Shown here: positions 1-8,365 of the stretch, in pieces
Layout: each line of letters starts with the position of its first letter
Position numbering within the stretch: the stretch's first letter is position 1
Assembly: GCF_025917275.1 (NCBI RefSeq)
Contig: NZ_JAOSHO010000004.1
Location: 1 to 48,984, forward strand
Length of the DNA stretch: 48,984 nucleotides
Origin: Pseudomonas agronomica
Lineage (GTDB): Bacteria > Pseudomonadota > Gammaproteobacteria > Pseudomonadales > Pseudomonadaceae
Direction of reading: 5' to 3'
Notes under the pieces: model-generated
What the model was told of the DNA's origin: nothing
The model's input: only the letters and a program-made list of their open reading frames with translations
The model's database searches: none
Translations under genes and position numbers: made by a program

Positions 1-50
1 AGGGTTCAGCGGTTTTCTGATCGGAATACTAACCTTCCAGATGCCCACAC

Positions 51-839
51 ATGGACGTCTCGAAAACCATGCCCGACCGCAAACAACTCCAGCGAGAGGG
101 CTACGCCCTGCTCCACCAAGCCATCCCGGCCGAATGGCTGGACCACCTTCGCGCCGTGTTCGATGCAGGTGTGAGGCCGTCGGAGCAATGGCCCGTGCCG
201 CGTGACAGGGATTGGCGCTATTCGATGCTGGACGATGACCCGAAGATCCAGGCCGTGTGTCGGCTGCCCCAGCTTTTGGCGGTCGCGGGCGAGTTGATCG
301 GCGAGCGGTTCTTCCTTTCGCAAGTGGAAGGACGCGAGCCCGTTGCCAATGGCGGCCACCAGCAGTTGCACCGCGACTTGTCGGCCCAGCGGCCAGGCGA
401 CATCGCCGTCGCCCTGGCTTTTTTTGACGATTACGGCCCCGAGAACGGCGCGACACGACTCGTTCCTGGCAGCCATCGCCCCGTGTCGGACGCACTACCT
501 TTCGACTTCCACGACGAGTCACGCTCCGTACAGCTTTCCGGCCGTGCCGGTGACATCCTCGTGTTCGATGTCGATCTGGTGCACGCGGGCAGCCTGAACC
601 TGACCGGCAAACGCCGACGCTCCATTCTGATCAGCTATTTCTCAGAGGCGTTATACGCGTCACACCTGGAAACCGTGGGGCTGCGCAATATTCGCATGGA
701 CACCCATGAGCGATTCGAACCAGGTTTCAGATCAGCCGATCCACAACCCGCGCATTCCACAACGCCCGATATCGCTCCCGCCACCCTGGACTCCCCTTGT
801 CCAGCCACTCCAATGTCGCCTCGATACTCTCAGGACTGA
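51..839 (+). CDS. Phytanoyl-CoA dioxygenase (PhyH) family protein
   Basis: A 262-residue member of the non-heme Fe(II)/2-oxoglutarate dioxygenase PhyH family, expected to hydroxylate a small molecule that cannot be named from sequence. The iron ligands are visible: His-x-Asp in HRDL near residue 107 and the distal His in VHAGS near residue 179, followed about ten residues later by an Arg-rich stretch (GKRRRS) that could bind 2-oxoglutarate. The double-stranded beta-helix ends near residue 225. The last 38 or so residues are low-complexity (Pro, Thr, Ser) and are encoded opposite the 3' end of the convergent SUKH gene. The natural stop may therefore have been lost, or the tail is recent. No clear ribosome site decides between ATG 51 and ATG 69. 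Family call is firm; substrate unknown. Confidence 0.8.
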   Translation: MDVSKTMPDRKQLQREGYALLHQAIPAEWLDHLRAVFDAGVRPSEQWPVPRDRDWRYSMLDDDPKIQAVCRLPQLLAVAGELIGERFFLSQVEGREPVANGGHQQLHRDLSAQRPGDIAVALAFFDDYGPENGATRLVPGSHRPVSDALPFDFHDESRSVQLSGRAGDILVFDVDLVHAGSLNLTGKRRRSILISYFSEALYASHLETVGLRNIRMDTHERFEPGFRSADPQPAHSTTPDIAPATLDSPCPATPMSPRYSQD

Positions 840-1350
840 TCATGAAATGATTGATGTGCTCTTCGATCCGCTCTTGCGATAGAAACAGCGAGTCCAGGTA
901 ACCGTTGAAAGAATCGGCCAGCACCACGTACTCATCGCCCTGCTGACGGCGCCCAGTCCAGGCAGGCAAGCCCGCCACCATCGCCGCCACGTCCTGACGC
1001 CCTTCCCGCAGATCCAGCAGCAAGATACTCGCACCGCCGTCGCGACCGATCGGCAGCAATCCCGTCGTGGGGAAACCGGGCTGAGTGCGCAGTTGCTCCA
1101 GTTCAAAGGGGTTGGATTCATACCCTTTGTCCGGATCCAGCCCGTACAGCGAAAAACTGAGCAATTCCTCATCGCCATTGGCCGACCTGGCCAGCACATC
1201 GTATTCCAGGTAGGCGCCGTTGCAGATCTTGAGAAATTCGCGATAGTCGCCCGGCAAGCGGGCGCCGAGGCTGGCTTCGAGTTGCGCGATGGCATGTTCG
1301 GTGGCGCCTTCACGGGTGTCGTCGAGGATGAGTCCGCGGTAGTCAGTCAT
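727..1350 (-). CDS. SMI1/KNR4 (SUKH) family protein
   Basis: A 207-residue protein with the SUKH fold signature: an N-terminal helix, then LGARLPGDYREFLKICNG near residues 29-46, then the hydrophobic strands LLSFSLYGL and GLLPIGRDGG. SUKH proteins often serve as immunity proteins against contact-dependent or polymorphic toxins, but many are orphan. No toxin gene lies next to it, so that role is only possible. Its ATG overlaps the stop of the upstream desaturase gene (ATGA, 1347-1350), so the two are translationally coupled. Its 3' end overlaps the convergent PhyH reading frame by 113 bp. Confidence 0.8.
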   Translation of the reverse strand: MTDYRGLILDDTREGATEHAIAQLEASLGARLPGDYREFLKICNGAYLEYDVLARSANGDEELLSFSLYGLDPDKGYESNPFELEQLRTQPGFPTTGLLPIGRDGGASILLLDLREGRQDVAAMVAGLPAWTGRRQQGDEYVVLADSFNGYLDSLFLSQERIEEHINHFMISPESIEATLEWLDKGSPGWRERYRALWNARVVDRLI

Positions 1351-2387
1351 TCAACATCTCGCAATGGTGTTGGGGCCCCGCTGTCAGTAATCTTCAGCGC
1401 ATGCAAGCACTTGCGAGCCGTTTCGACGAAAGGCGTGACAATCAGGCCATAAACCGTCAGGTAGCGCTGCTGGTCCTGTTCTCCAGTGCCGAAACGCAAG
1501 GGCTCGGGCTGGAACCGGGTGACGTAGAGCGTGCCGAACATCCAGTCCCACAGCGACAGATTGATGCCGAAATTGCGGTTGAAATGACGAGGGGCATCGC
1601 TATGGTGAATCTGGTGCTGGGCCGGGCTGTTCAGCACATGTTCCAGCACGGGTCCAAAGGACAGCCAGACATGGGTGTGACGCAGGTTCGCCGCCAGGCT
1701 ATTGAAGATGAACACCAGGTACGTCACGCCGAACAACGTGTAGCGGCTGACCTCACCGCCACAAACGTACAGGAAACAACCCGCGAAGAGGCCCAGGCAA
1801 GCAATGACGCCAAGCTTCTCGGCGACCTTCTCCACAAAGTGCACCCGACTCGCCGTGGCCGGCACCAACACGGGCGCCGAATGATGCACCTTATGAAACG
1901 CCCAGAGCCAGCGCGAGTGAAACGCCCGGTGCACCCAGTAATGGGCGAAATCCTTCACCAGGAAAACACCTAGCCCATAGACCAAGGCGAGCGCAAGATT
2001 CTCGCCCAGTCGCGGACGCGCGCCCCACAGGTTGCCGAAGAAAGCCGCGTAGTCCCCGGCGCGCAGGATGTACGGATCGACCAGGTGGACAATCGGCAAT
2101 ACCAAGGCAACCTTGAGAACCGCCCGGATAAGGTAGTAGCGATAGTCCAGCAGCGCCGAACGATGCAGATTCACCCGACTGCCACCAATGAATTGCCAGA
2201 ACGAACGGGCGTCGGTCAGGCCATGGCGCTTCCTGTAACGGAACAGGCCATAGGCGACACCGTAGGAAGCGCAGAGAAACAGAATTCCGAACCGGCCGTT
2301 CAAGTTGAAAATGCCGAGGAATTGCTGGGTGATGGGCCCGATTACCCATGCGCTCAGGTAGTGATAGACAAGGGAGAACGCATCCAC
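1347..2387 (-). CDS. Sterol desaturase / fatty acid hydroxylase family membrane protein
   Basis: A 346-residue integral membrane di-iron oxygenase-like protein. The His clusters of the family are visible: HYWVHRAFH, then HKVHHSAP, and later HQIHHS plus HFNRNFG, set between hydrophobic segments. Members hydroxylate or desaturate lipids at the membrane; the lipid here is unknown. The start is probably GTG 2387, preceded by GAGG at suitable spacing; the nearby ATG at 2383 is out of frame. The stop overlaps the SUKH start by four bases, so they form a two-gene operon. The residue run from about 20 to 190 holds several membrane spans. Confidence 0.87.
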   Translation of the reverse strand: MDAFSLVYHYLSAWVIGPITQQFLGIFNLNGRFGILFLCASYGVAYGLFRYRKRHGLTDARSFWQFIGGSRVNLHRSALLDYRYYLIRAVLKVALVLPIVHLVDPYILRAGDYAAFFGNLWGARPRLGENLALALVYGLGVFLVKDFAHYWVHRAFHSRWLWAFHKVHHSAPVLVPATASRVHFVEKVAEKLGVIACLGLFAGCFLYVCGGEVSRYTLFGVTYLVFIFNSLAANLRHTHVWLSFGPVLEHVLNSPAQHQIHHSDAPRHFNRNFGINLSLWDWMFGTLYVTRFQPEPLRFGTGEQDQQRYLTVYGLIVTPFVETARKCLHALKITDSGAPTPLRDVE

Positions 2388-2493
2388 GAATGCCAGCCTC
2401 TGCCGAAGGAGGGGTATTGTAGATCAGCGGGTTGGGACAGGCTTGGGTTTTCAAATATCTAACGGGTCGCCAGACCAGATCGACTCCAAAAGG

Positions 2494-3075
2494 ATGAATA
2501 TGACATTGACCGTCGAACGTTTGGTCAGCATAGCCATGACCAATCCAATCAACGCCTGCATCACCGCGCGCCTGCCTTCGCTCGGTTTGAACCAATGCAT
2601 GCTCACCGCAGGCTGCCTGTTCCAGGCCGTTTGGAATCATCAGTCGCAGCGGCCAACGGCCTGGGGCTTGAAGGATTACGATGTTTTTTACTTCGACGCT
2701 GACCTGTCCTGGGAAGCCGAGAATGAAGTGATCAACGCCGCCCAACGTCTTTTCCAGGATCTCGACGTCAACATCGAGGTCAAGAACCAGGCTCGCGTTC
2801 ACCTTTGGTACGGCCAGCGGTTTGGCAAGCCCTACCCTCAGCTTCAGTCGGCCAAGGATGGCGTTGATCGCTATCTGGTTGCGGGTACGTGTATTGGACT
2901 GGATGTTGAAACGGGTGAGGTTTATGCGCCCTACGGCCTGGACGACGTGGAGCAAGGCATTCTTCGTATCAATCCAAAGAATCCACAGCCAGATTTGTTC
3001 GATGAAAAGGCGAAGAGTTATCAGGCTCGGTGGCCGTGGCTCAGGATTCTGGAGAAAGGATGCAAATCTCCATAA
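2494..3075 (+). CDS. Nucleotidyltransferase-family protein (DUF925-like)
   Basis: About 192 residues. The sequence carries LTAGCLFQAVWN, then GLKDYDVFYFDADLSWEAE and, further on, VHLWYGQRFG, the pattern of the bacterial nucleotidyltransferase-like family once called DUF925, in which the paired Asp (DYDVFYFD) sits where catalytic acids would be. The true activity of this family is not established. An upstream TTG (2443) opens the frame further, but ATG 2494 or ATG 2500, just after AAAAGG, is the better start. It is transcribed away from the desaturase operon, with a short intergenic gap. Confidence 0.75.
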   Translation: MNMTLTVERLVSIAMTNPINACITARLPSLGLNQCMLTAGCLFQAVWNHQSQRPTAWGLKDYDVFYFDADLSWEAENEVINAAQRLFQDLDVNIEVKNQARVHLWYGQRFGKPYPQLQSAKDGVDRYLVAGTCIGLDVETGEVYAPYGLDDVEQGILRINPKNPQPDLFDEKAKSYQARWPWLRILEKGCKSP

Positions 3076-3107
3076 TCTATTAAGACTACGCATGTACTTG
3101 CTGCCGC

Positions 3108-3131
3108 CTTCGCGAGCAGGCTCGCTCCCAC
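3108..3131. repeat. REP element (single copy)
   Basis: A 24-bp copy of the Pseudomonas REP sequence (core TCGCGAGCAGGCTCGCTCCC), in the gap between the nucleotidyltransferase-family gene and the convergent acetyltransferase gene. A weaker GCCGCTCCCACC echo follows at about 3150. Matching cores appear at 28,953, 35,762, 35,824, 46,140 and 46,203. Confidence 0.8.
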
Positions 3132-3167
3132 GGCAGATCGGCGGCGGATAGCCGCTCCCACCTGGGC

Positions 3168-3746
3168 TCATTCGGATAAAAACGGGCGTATCTTTTGCGC
3201 AGCTTCGTTCCTGGACCACTCCTCACGCGTCAGCTCCCAAACCTCCTTGAGCAACGACCCACAAACAAAATCCCCCTGCTGCGTCCCGATCATGCGCATC
3301 CCCTCGCGCTCCGAAATCCTGCGCGAAGCCAGGTTGCCCACCGCCTTCGGCACTCGCATGACCGGACGCTCCAGCGCTTCAAACCAATAGGCATTGATCG
3401 CCTCGCAAGCCTCGCGCATGTAGCCTTTTCCCTGCCACTGCGGCGCCAGCCAGAAACCTCGGTTGTTACCTGGCTGGTCGTACAGGCTGATGCTGCCGAT
3501 GCATTGCGCGGGATCTTCGATAATACGGATCATCCAGTGCCACTCGCGTCCGGCGGCGACAGCAGGCAGCGCATGGTCACGCACGTAGGTCAGCGCGCCG
3601 TCATCCGGGTAGGGCCAGGGCACGCGACTGTCGAGGTAGCGGACCACTTCCCAATGTGGGAATAGCCGTTGAATTGCCGGTGCGTCCGTCAGTTCAAGGG
3701 GCGTGAGGATGAGGCGGCGGGTTTGGAACGTGGGGATGGGGTCCAA
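3168..3746 (-). CDS. GNAT family N-acetyltransferase (RimJ/RimL type)
   Basis: About 192 residues with the layout of RimJ/RimL-like acetyltransferases: QTRRLILTPL at the N-terminus, then FWLAPQWQGKGYMREA, whose QGKGY segment is the acetyl-CoA pyrophosphate loop, then NLASRRISEREGM, the conserved Asn and Ser/Arg of this subgroup. Substrate is unknown (N-terminal amine or small molecule). The open frame extends to 3848, but the best start is TTG 3746, seven bases after AAGGA; the upstream extension is not family-like. Confidence 0.85.
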   Translation of the reverse strand: MDPIPTFQTRRLILTPLELTDAPAIQRLFPHWEVVRYLDSRVPWPYPDDGALTYVRDHALPAVAAGREWHWMIRIIEDPAQCIGSISLYDQPGNNRGFWLAPQWQGKGYMREACEAINAYWFEALERPVMRVPKAVGNLASRRISEREGMRMIGTQQGDFVCGSLLKEVWELTREEWSRNEAAQKIRPFLSE

Positions 3747-3907
3747 GGCGAATTCCTTTTCTAACGTTATGACGTCCTGTGAGCGGATGCTGCCAGCGTA
3801 GGTCCGATAAACCAAGCTGCACATCCAGCCACGGCGAACGCCAATCACATCGTTTCGCGGCCTACACTGGATACGCTCAGTATCATGAACCCTATAAGGA
3901 CATCGCC

Positions 3908-4408
3908 TTGCGACAAATTGCCCTCAGCGATAGAAAACTCCGAGGTATTCCCCGCCGTCTCCGCGCGCTGGAGCGCTGGGCCGCGAAATTTGACGGCCAG
4001 TTCTACCCTCACGTCCATAAAAGCGAGCGCTACGCGCATTGGAAAATCCCAGTCATCAGTTCACTCGTTCAAGGTCCGCAGGCGCAGATCGAAGTGCAGG
4101 CCTTCTGTATTCAACAGTTGCTGGAAGCAGCCGAGCATCTTTCCCGTGCGGCGGATCGCAGCCAAGGCTATTACCGCATCGCCTGCCTGCTGGTTTGGCC
4201 CTGGGTCCACCAAAGTGAAGTTACAGTGTTCTACGACCGTGATTACTACTTGAGCTTCCTGGGACAGCACAACTCCCTTGCGCCATTGCGCTTGAGCGAC
4301 AGACTTGCCTTGGATGTGCCCGAATACTTCATCGAGCATGGACACGATGTAACCCAGAGCGACGATGAAGTCGACGTTCATTGGTGGTGCATCGGGGAGC
4401 CTGCCTGA
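3908..4408 (+). CDS. DUF3916-like protein
   Basis: About 166 residues. The N-terminus RKLRGIPRRLRALERW and the later LLVWPWVHQSEVTVFYDRDY followed by YLSFLG resemble the DUF3916 family of unknown function. The open frame begins at 3779, but the extension overlaps the divergent acetyltransferase leader. TTG 3908 after AAGGA is the best start. Its stop lies two bases before the GTG of the EamA pseudogene, so the two were probably co-transcribed. Family assignment is from memory of the motif and is moderate. Confidence 0.6.
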   Translation: MRQIALSDRKLRGIPRRLRALERWAAKFDGQFYPHVHKSERYAHWKIPVISSLVQGPQAQIEVQAFCIQQLLEAAEHLSRAADRSQGYYRIACLLVWPWVHQSEVTVFYDRDYYLSFLGQHNSLAPLRLSDRLALDVPEYFIEHGHDVTQSDDEVDVHWWCIGEPA

Positions 4409-4410
4409 CA

Positions 4411-5372
4411 GTGAAGACACACTCAAACCTCATCGCCGGTTTGACCCTGGCGATAGTCGCGACGCTGAGCTGGGCGTTGAACTTCATTGCGCCCTACGTC
4501 ACCGGCGCCTACACCATTTATGACCTGCTGATCGTGCGGTTCCTGATGGCCGGTGCCCTGGGCCTGGGTGTGGTGGTGCTCTATCGAGCCCAGCTTCGGC
4601 GCCTGCGCCGTAATCAGGTGCTGCTGGCTGCGAGCCTGGGCGTGATCGGATACCTCGGCTATAGCGCATGCATCGCCGCCGGCATCATTTTTGGCGGGCC
4701 GGTGCTGACCCCGGCCTTTATTGGAATGGTGCCGGTGTTGCTGGCGCTGTTGGGCAACGCCACGGCCAAACTCTCCCGTGGCGCAAACTGGCAATCCCAT
4801 TGGTTTTCTTGACGGTTGGACTGCTGCTGTCGAATCTCGGCGCTCTCCATCAACCCGTTGCAGGTGATGGTGCGTGGCTGATGGGTTTGTTGTTTTCAAT
4901 CGGTGCCGTGATCTTGTGGCTCGCATTCAGTTGGTTGAACCAACGCGCCTTGCTGAAGCTGCCACCCCATGCGTCAGGCGTATGGACCGGCCTCATGATG
5001 GCCGGTGCGGGAGTGGGAACCTTGTGCTTGTTACCGACCGTGCATGCGTTGGATCTGCTCAAACTGCCCAGCCGGGGTTTCAGCTTACCCATGGCGGGAC
5101 AGTTATATCTCTGGGGCTTCGTGATCGCGATGATGTCATCGGTCATCGGAGCCTGGGCTTGGAACGCCGCGTCCCGGCGCCTGCCCATGGTGCTTTCCGG
5201 ACAATTGATCGCCTTGGAGTCGCTGTTCGCGACCCTACTTGGCTTGTGGTTTCATCATCGGCTGCCGACGCTCCTGGAGGCGTCAGGTCTTGCTGCTGTG
5301 CTTATCGGAGTCTTCATGGCGGTGCGGATCATCCTGACGACGCGGGAATCGACACCCGTCCCCGCCCCTTGA
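4411..5372 (+). pseudogene. EamA/DMT-type transporter, frameshifted
   Basis: Two abutting frames together make one EamA-family permease of about 320 residues with ten membrane spans. The first part (GTG 4411 to stop 4812) covers the first four helices; the second (from about 4770 to 5372, in another frame) carries the rest, starting WRKLAIPLVFLTVGLLL. The switch must occur around 4770-4795, in the stretch after the codons for GNATAKL, and fits loss of a single base. This is a real disruption or a sequencing error; nothing else in the gene looks damaged. Substrate of the intact form is unknown. Confidence 0.85.
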
Positions 5373-5388
5373 TCAGCAAGTAATTGCC

Positions 5389-6030
5389 CTACCCCTTGTC
5401 CGGCCCTTTGGCTGCCTTCGTGCGGCCCTTCGAGGTCACGACGTTGTATTCACCGGCACCGGCCTCTTCCACTGAATAGGCGGGCGAAGCGTTCTCGTGC
5501 AAAACGTAATGAGCTGAGGTTGTGTTGACGGAAAGCGGGACAGTTTCAATATGAGCCGCCACCTTTGCCGAGGTCGCTGACAAGAAAGCACTCGGCTCCA
5601 TCCCAAACCGCTCTGCCAGCGCATAAGCCATCTTGTGACTGATAGGCCGATCGCCATTGAGTACTTTGGACACCGCTGTTTTGTCACCGATTTCGGGAAG
5701 GTCTGAACCGGTGAGTCCGTGCGTCTCCATCAGGTCCTTGATCAGTTGCACAGGCGTGCAGGTCGCCTCAAAAGCAGCATTCGATTCGCGAAACTGGGCG
5801 GAGTCGCGCTGGTAGGCCAGGATTTCGTCCTCAAGCTCAACGAGAATCCGCTCCTCGACCTTGCTCAGCTCGCGCCCGTCGGTGAGTTCATCGAGCAAGT
5901 CCGTCGCGCGTTCATAGTCGGCGGGGGTCCTGATGCCGTGTACAAACTCACCGCGCAGGCGATCCAGTACCGCGTGCAGTTCGCCAAGCGTCGCGATCAG
6001 GGTTTGGAAGTCGTTACGGGCTGCGCTCAT
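5389..6030 (-). CDS. HigA-like HTH antitoxin (type II TA)
   Basis: About 213 residues. The N-terminal half (to about residue 95) is a helical region with LDELTDGRELSKVEERI, as in HigA-type antitoxins that pair with HigB_toxin proteins. Residues 95-155 form an XRE-like helix-turn-helix (LIKDLMETHGLTGSDLPEIG then VSKVLNGDRPISHKMAYAL). The C-terminal tail is Ala/Lys-rich and probably unstructured. ATG 6030 overlaps the stop of the toxin gene (ATGA, 6027-6030), fixing the start and indicating coupling. Expected to neutralise the toxin and repress the shared promoter. Confidence 0.85.
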   Translation of the reverse strand: MSAARNDFQTLIATLGELHAVLDRLRGEFVHGIRTPADYERATDLLDELTDGRELSKVEERILVELEDEILAYQRDSAQFRESNAAFEATCTPVQLIKDLMETHGLTGSDLPEIGDKTAVSKVLNGDRPISHKMAYALAERFGMEPSAFLSATSAKVAAHIETVPLSVNTTSAHYVLHENASPAYSVEEAGAGEYNVVTSKGRTKAAKGPDKG

Positions 6031-6359
6031 CGTCTTGTCCCTTTGTTTCTTGCATACCAACCGTTGGCAACGTCGTAATCGGCATGGGTGTAGATGTGTT
6101 TGACGTAGAACTTCTGCCGGGCATAGTTGACGCCGCCTATCACCCTGAGATTATTGCCGCCTACGTCGATCACCACCCAATTCATTGCGGCCCTGGGCTT
6201 GAACAAGTCAACGCCGTGGGTACCGAAAAGCTTTTGCAGGTCCGCAAATGCCTTGGGGCGCGCCATCCTCAAAATGCGCAGGCAACGATCAAGACTGGCC
6301 TTGTCGTTCGGGTACCGAATCGCAGCGTCGTCAAAACGTGAAGGCGTGAGTATATCCAT
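6027..6359 (-). CDS. HigB-type mRNA interferase toxin
   Basis: A 110-residue protein matching the HigB_toxin family (RelE superfold): MDILTPSRFDDAAIRYPNDK at the N-terminus, then AMNWVVIDVGGNNLRVIGGV and KFYVKHIYTHADYDVANGWY, where the C-terminal His-x5-Asp-Tyr stretch is typical. Such toxins cleave mRNA on the ribosome. The toxin gene comes first in the operon, the reverse of most type II systems but normal for higBA. A short inverted repeat (AGTTGT/ACAACT, 6392-6411) sits upstream as a possible antitoxin operator. Confidence 0.85.
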   Translation of the reverse strand: MDILTPSRFDDAAIRYPNDKASLDRCLRILRMARPKAFADLQKLFGTHGVDLFKPRAAMNWVVIDVGGNNLRVIGGVNYARQKFYVKHIYTHADYDVANGWYARNKGTRR

Positions 6360-6391
6360 GGGCGTCCTTGTCTTTGGGCCGATGGTACTCT

Positions 6392-6411
6392 AGTTGTGTT
6401 TTTTAACAACT
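6392..6411. promoter_or_regulatory. Inverted repeat upstream of higBA, candidate operator
   Basis: AGTTGT and ACAACT face each other across eight bases (6392-6397 and 6406-6411), 33-52 bp before the toxin start codon. Its position fits autorepression by the HigA-like protein. Inference from position and symmetry only. Confidence 0.4.
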
Positions 6412-6556
6412 CTGATTGATTGGCAGTAGCGGGACGCATGCTGTGGCACTTAGGCGATTCGCGCCGGCTGCATTGGGGCCAGCGGGTTATCGCCTACACA
6501 TCCAGAGACAAAATGAACCCCGCCGACCCAACCCGCCTGAAAATCTGGCAACCAGC

Positions 6557-6570
6557 GCCCCTGAAGGGGC
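6557..6570. terminator. GC hairpin after the hydroxyacid dehydrogenase gene
   Basis: GCCCC-TGAA-GGGGC forms a perfect five-pair stem just beyond the minus-strand stop at 6578. The minus-strand downstream bases are not a clear U run, so termination is plausible but not strong. Confidence 0.35.
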
Positions 6571-6577
6571 AAACCTT

Positions 6578-7534
6578 TTACCCCGTCACACACCCCTGCG
6601 GCACTCTTCCTGCAAAACTGTCCACCAGGCTCGCCACCACCATCTCCCCCATCCGCGTGCGAGTCTGCAATGTCGCACTGGCGCGGTGGGGTTGCAGCAC
6701 GACTTGTTCATTGCCGAACAATGCCTCAGGCACGTGCGGTTCCTCGACAAACACATCCAGCGCCGCACCGGCGATGTCTCCCGCGGCCAGCGCTGCCACC
6801 AAGTCGGCCTCGTCTACCAGTTTCCCGCGTGCAACGTTGATCAGGTAACCGCCCTTGCCCAAGGCACGCAGCACCTTGGCATCGATGATGGCTTCAGCCT
6901 TGTCGGCGGCCGCCGCGAGGATCAGGGCGTCGCTGTCGCGGGCCAGTTGCTCCAGGTCAGCCACGAAGGTGTGGTTCACGTCGCCCATGGGCCGCAGGTC
7001 GGTATAGCTGATCGGGCAACCGAACGCGGCGGCTCGGGTTGCCACGGCGCGACCGACCCGGCCCATGCCGACGATGCCGATGCGCATGCCGGACACCTGC
7101 CGCGCCAACGGCAGCGGTGCCAGTGGCGTCGGGCTATGGGGCCACTGACCGGAGCGCACGTAGCGGTCACCGGTGCATACCCCGCGACACACGGCAATCA
7201 ACAAGCCAATGGCCAGGTCGGCGACGTCTTCCGTCAGCGCTCCAATGGTGGCTGTCACACGGATTCCGCGATCCCGGGCATAGGCCAGGTCCACCGCATC
7301 AGTGCCCACGCCGTTGACCGCAACGATTTCCAGCCTGGGCAGTTGCGCCATGAGCGCTTGGCTGATGCCCGTGTGCCCACCAGTGACCACGCCGCGAATG
7401 TTGCCGCCGTGCTCGCGCAAATAGGCGGGTTTGTCGGCCTGTTCGAAATAGCGTCGAACAGTGAACAGCTCATTGAGCTGGGCGTTTATTTCGGGAATCA
7501 GGATCGGGCTGAGTTGCAAGACTTCTGGCTTCAT
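6578..7534 (-). CDS. D-2-hydroxyacid dehydrogenase (glyoxylate/hydroxypyruvate reductase-like)
   Basis: A 318-residue NAD(P)-dependent D-isomer 2-hydroxyacid dehydrogenase. The Rossmann motif is GIVGMGRVGRA near residues 152-162; the catalytic Arg lies in INVARGKLVDE, the Glu in FVEEPHVPEALF and the His in LQPHRASATLQTR near residue 282. It interconverts a 2-oxoacid and a D-2-hydroxyacid, probably glyoxylate/hydroxypyruvate-like or a sugar-acid intermediate. It is the last gene of the leftward four-gene cluster with the SDR, FAH hydrolase and MFS permease. Confidence 0.9.
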   Translation of the reverse strand: MKPEVLQLSPILIPEINAQLNELFTVRRYFEQADKPAYLREHGGNIRGVVTGGHTGISQALMAQLPRLEIVAVNGVGTDAVDLAYARDRGIRVTATIGALTEDVADLAIGLLIAVCRGVCTGDRYVRSGQWPHSPTPLAPLPLARQVSGMRIGIVGMGRVGRAVATRAAAFGCPISYTDLRPMGDVNHTFVADLEQLARDSDALILAAAADKAEAIIDAKVLRALGKGGYLINVARGKLVDEADLVAALAAGDIAGAALDVFVEEPHVPEALFGNEQVVLQPHRASATLQTRTRMGEMVVASLVDSFAGRVPQGCVTG

Positions 7535-7564
7535 AGTGACCTCGTGACGAATTGGAAGGCGGGC

Positions 7565-8323
7565 TCAACCGCGACCGGCAAACGGCATGGCCGTGGCCAT
7601 GACGGTCATGTTCAGGACGTTGGCCGACAGCGGCAGGCCGGCCATGTAGCGCACGGCATCCGCCACGTGCTTGACGTCCACCATGGGTTCCACCGCGATG
7701 CTGCCGTTGGCCTGGCGTACGCCCCTGGTCATGCGCTCGGACATTTCGGTGAGGGCGTTGCCGATGTCGATCTGGCTGCAGGCGATGTTGTACTCGCGCC
7801 CGTCCAGGGCCAGGGATTTGGTCAGGCCCAGCACCGCATGTTTGCTCGCGGTGTAGGCGCTGCTGAACGGTCGTGGGGTGTGCGCCGAAATCGAACCGTT
7901 GTTGATGATGCGTCCGCCCTGTGGTTGCTGTCGGCGCATCAGGCCGAAGGCGCCACGGGCACACAGGAAAACGCCGTTGAGGTTGGTATCGATCACGTTT
8001 CGCCACTGCTCAAACGTCAGTTCATCCAGCGGCACGGCGGGGGCGTTGACCCCGGCGTTATTGAAGATGACGTCCAGGCGTCCGTAGGACTCTTCTATGG
8101 TTGCGAACAGCGCATCGACGCTGGCCGGATCCCGCACGTCAGTCGGTACCGCCAGCGCTACGCGCCCCTCGGTTACCGCCAGGTCGACCAACGCCTGCAA
8201 CGGTTCCGCGCGGCGTCCCGCCAGGACCAGGGTGTACCCGTCCTGCAACAACCCCAAGGCCACGGCGCGGCCGATCCCGCTACCGGCGCCGGTCACCAGG
8301 GCAACTTTCAAAGTGTTCGACAT
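7565..8323 (-). CDS. SDR family oxidoreductase
   Basis: A 252-residue classical short-chain dehydrogenase. The cofactor motif TGAGSGIG is at residues 11-18, NNAGV near 90, and the catalytic Ser-Tyr-Lys appears as [18 protein letters not shown], with Tyr near residue 156 and Lys four later. In related sugar-acid clusters such enzymes oxidise a hydroxyl of a deoxy-ketoaldonate. The gene lies 30 bp upstream of the hydroxyacid dehydrogenase and just downstream of the FAH gene, in the same direction, so it is probably part of one transcript. Confidence 0.9.
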   Translation of the reverse strand: MSNTLKVALVTGAGSGIGRAVALGLLQDGYTLVLAGRRAEPLQALVDLAVTEGRVALAVPTDVRDPASVDALFATIEESYGRLDVIFNNAGVNAPAVPLDELTFEQWRNVIDTNLNGVFLCARGAFGLMRRQQPQGGRIINNGSISAHTPRPFSSAYTASKHAVLGLTKSLALDGREYNIACSQIDIGNALTEMSERMTRGVRQANGSIAVEPMVDVKHVADAVRYMAGLPLSANVLNMTVMATAMPFAGRG

Positions 8324-8365
8324 GTTGTGTATTCCTTTTAAAAAATCGGTACGGCGAGGCCAGGT

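Noticed and set aside
1891..3219. 442-codon - strand frame across the desaturase gene and the nucleotidyltransferase gene
   Set aside because: It covers two well-supported genes in other frames and shows no family pattern.
6416..8341. 641-codon open frame on the + strand
   Set aside because: It lies opposite the hydroxyacid dehydrogenase and SDR genes, which carry complete family motifs; the translation is rich in Gly, His, Gln and Arg without motifs, as GC-rich antisense frames are.
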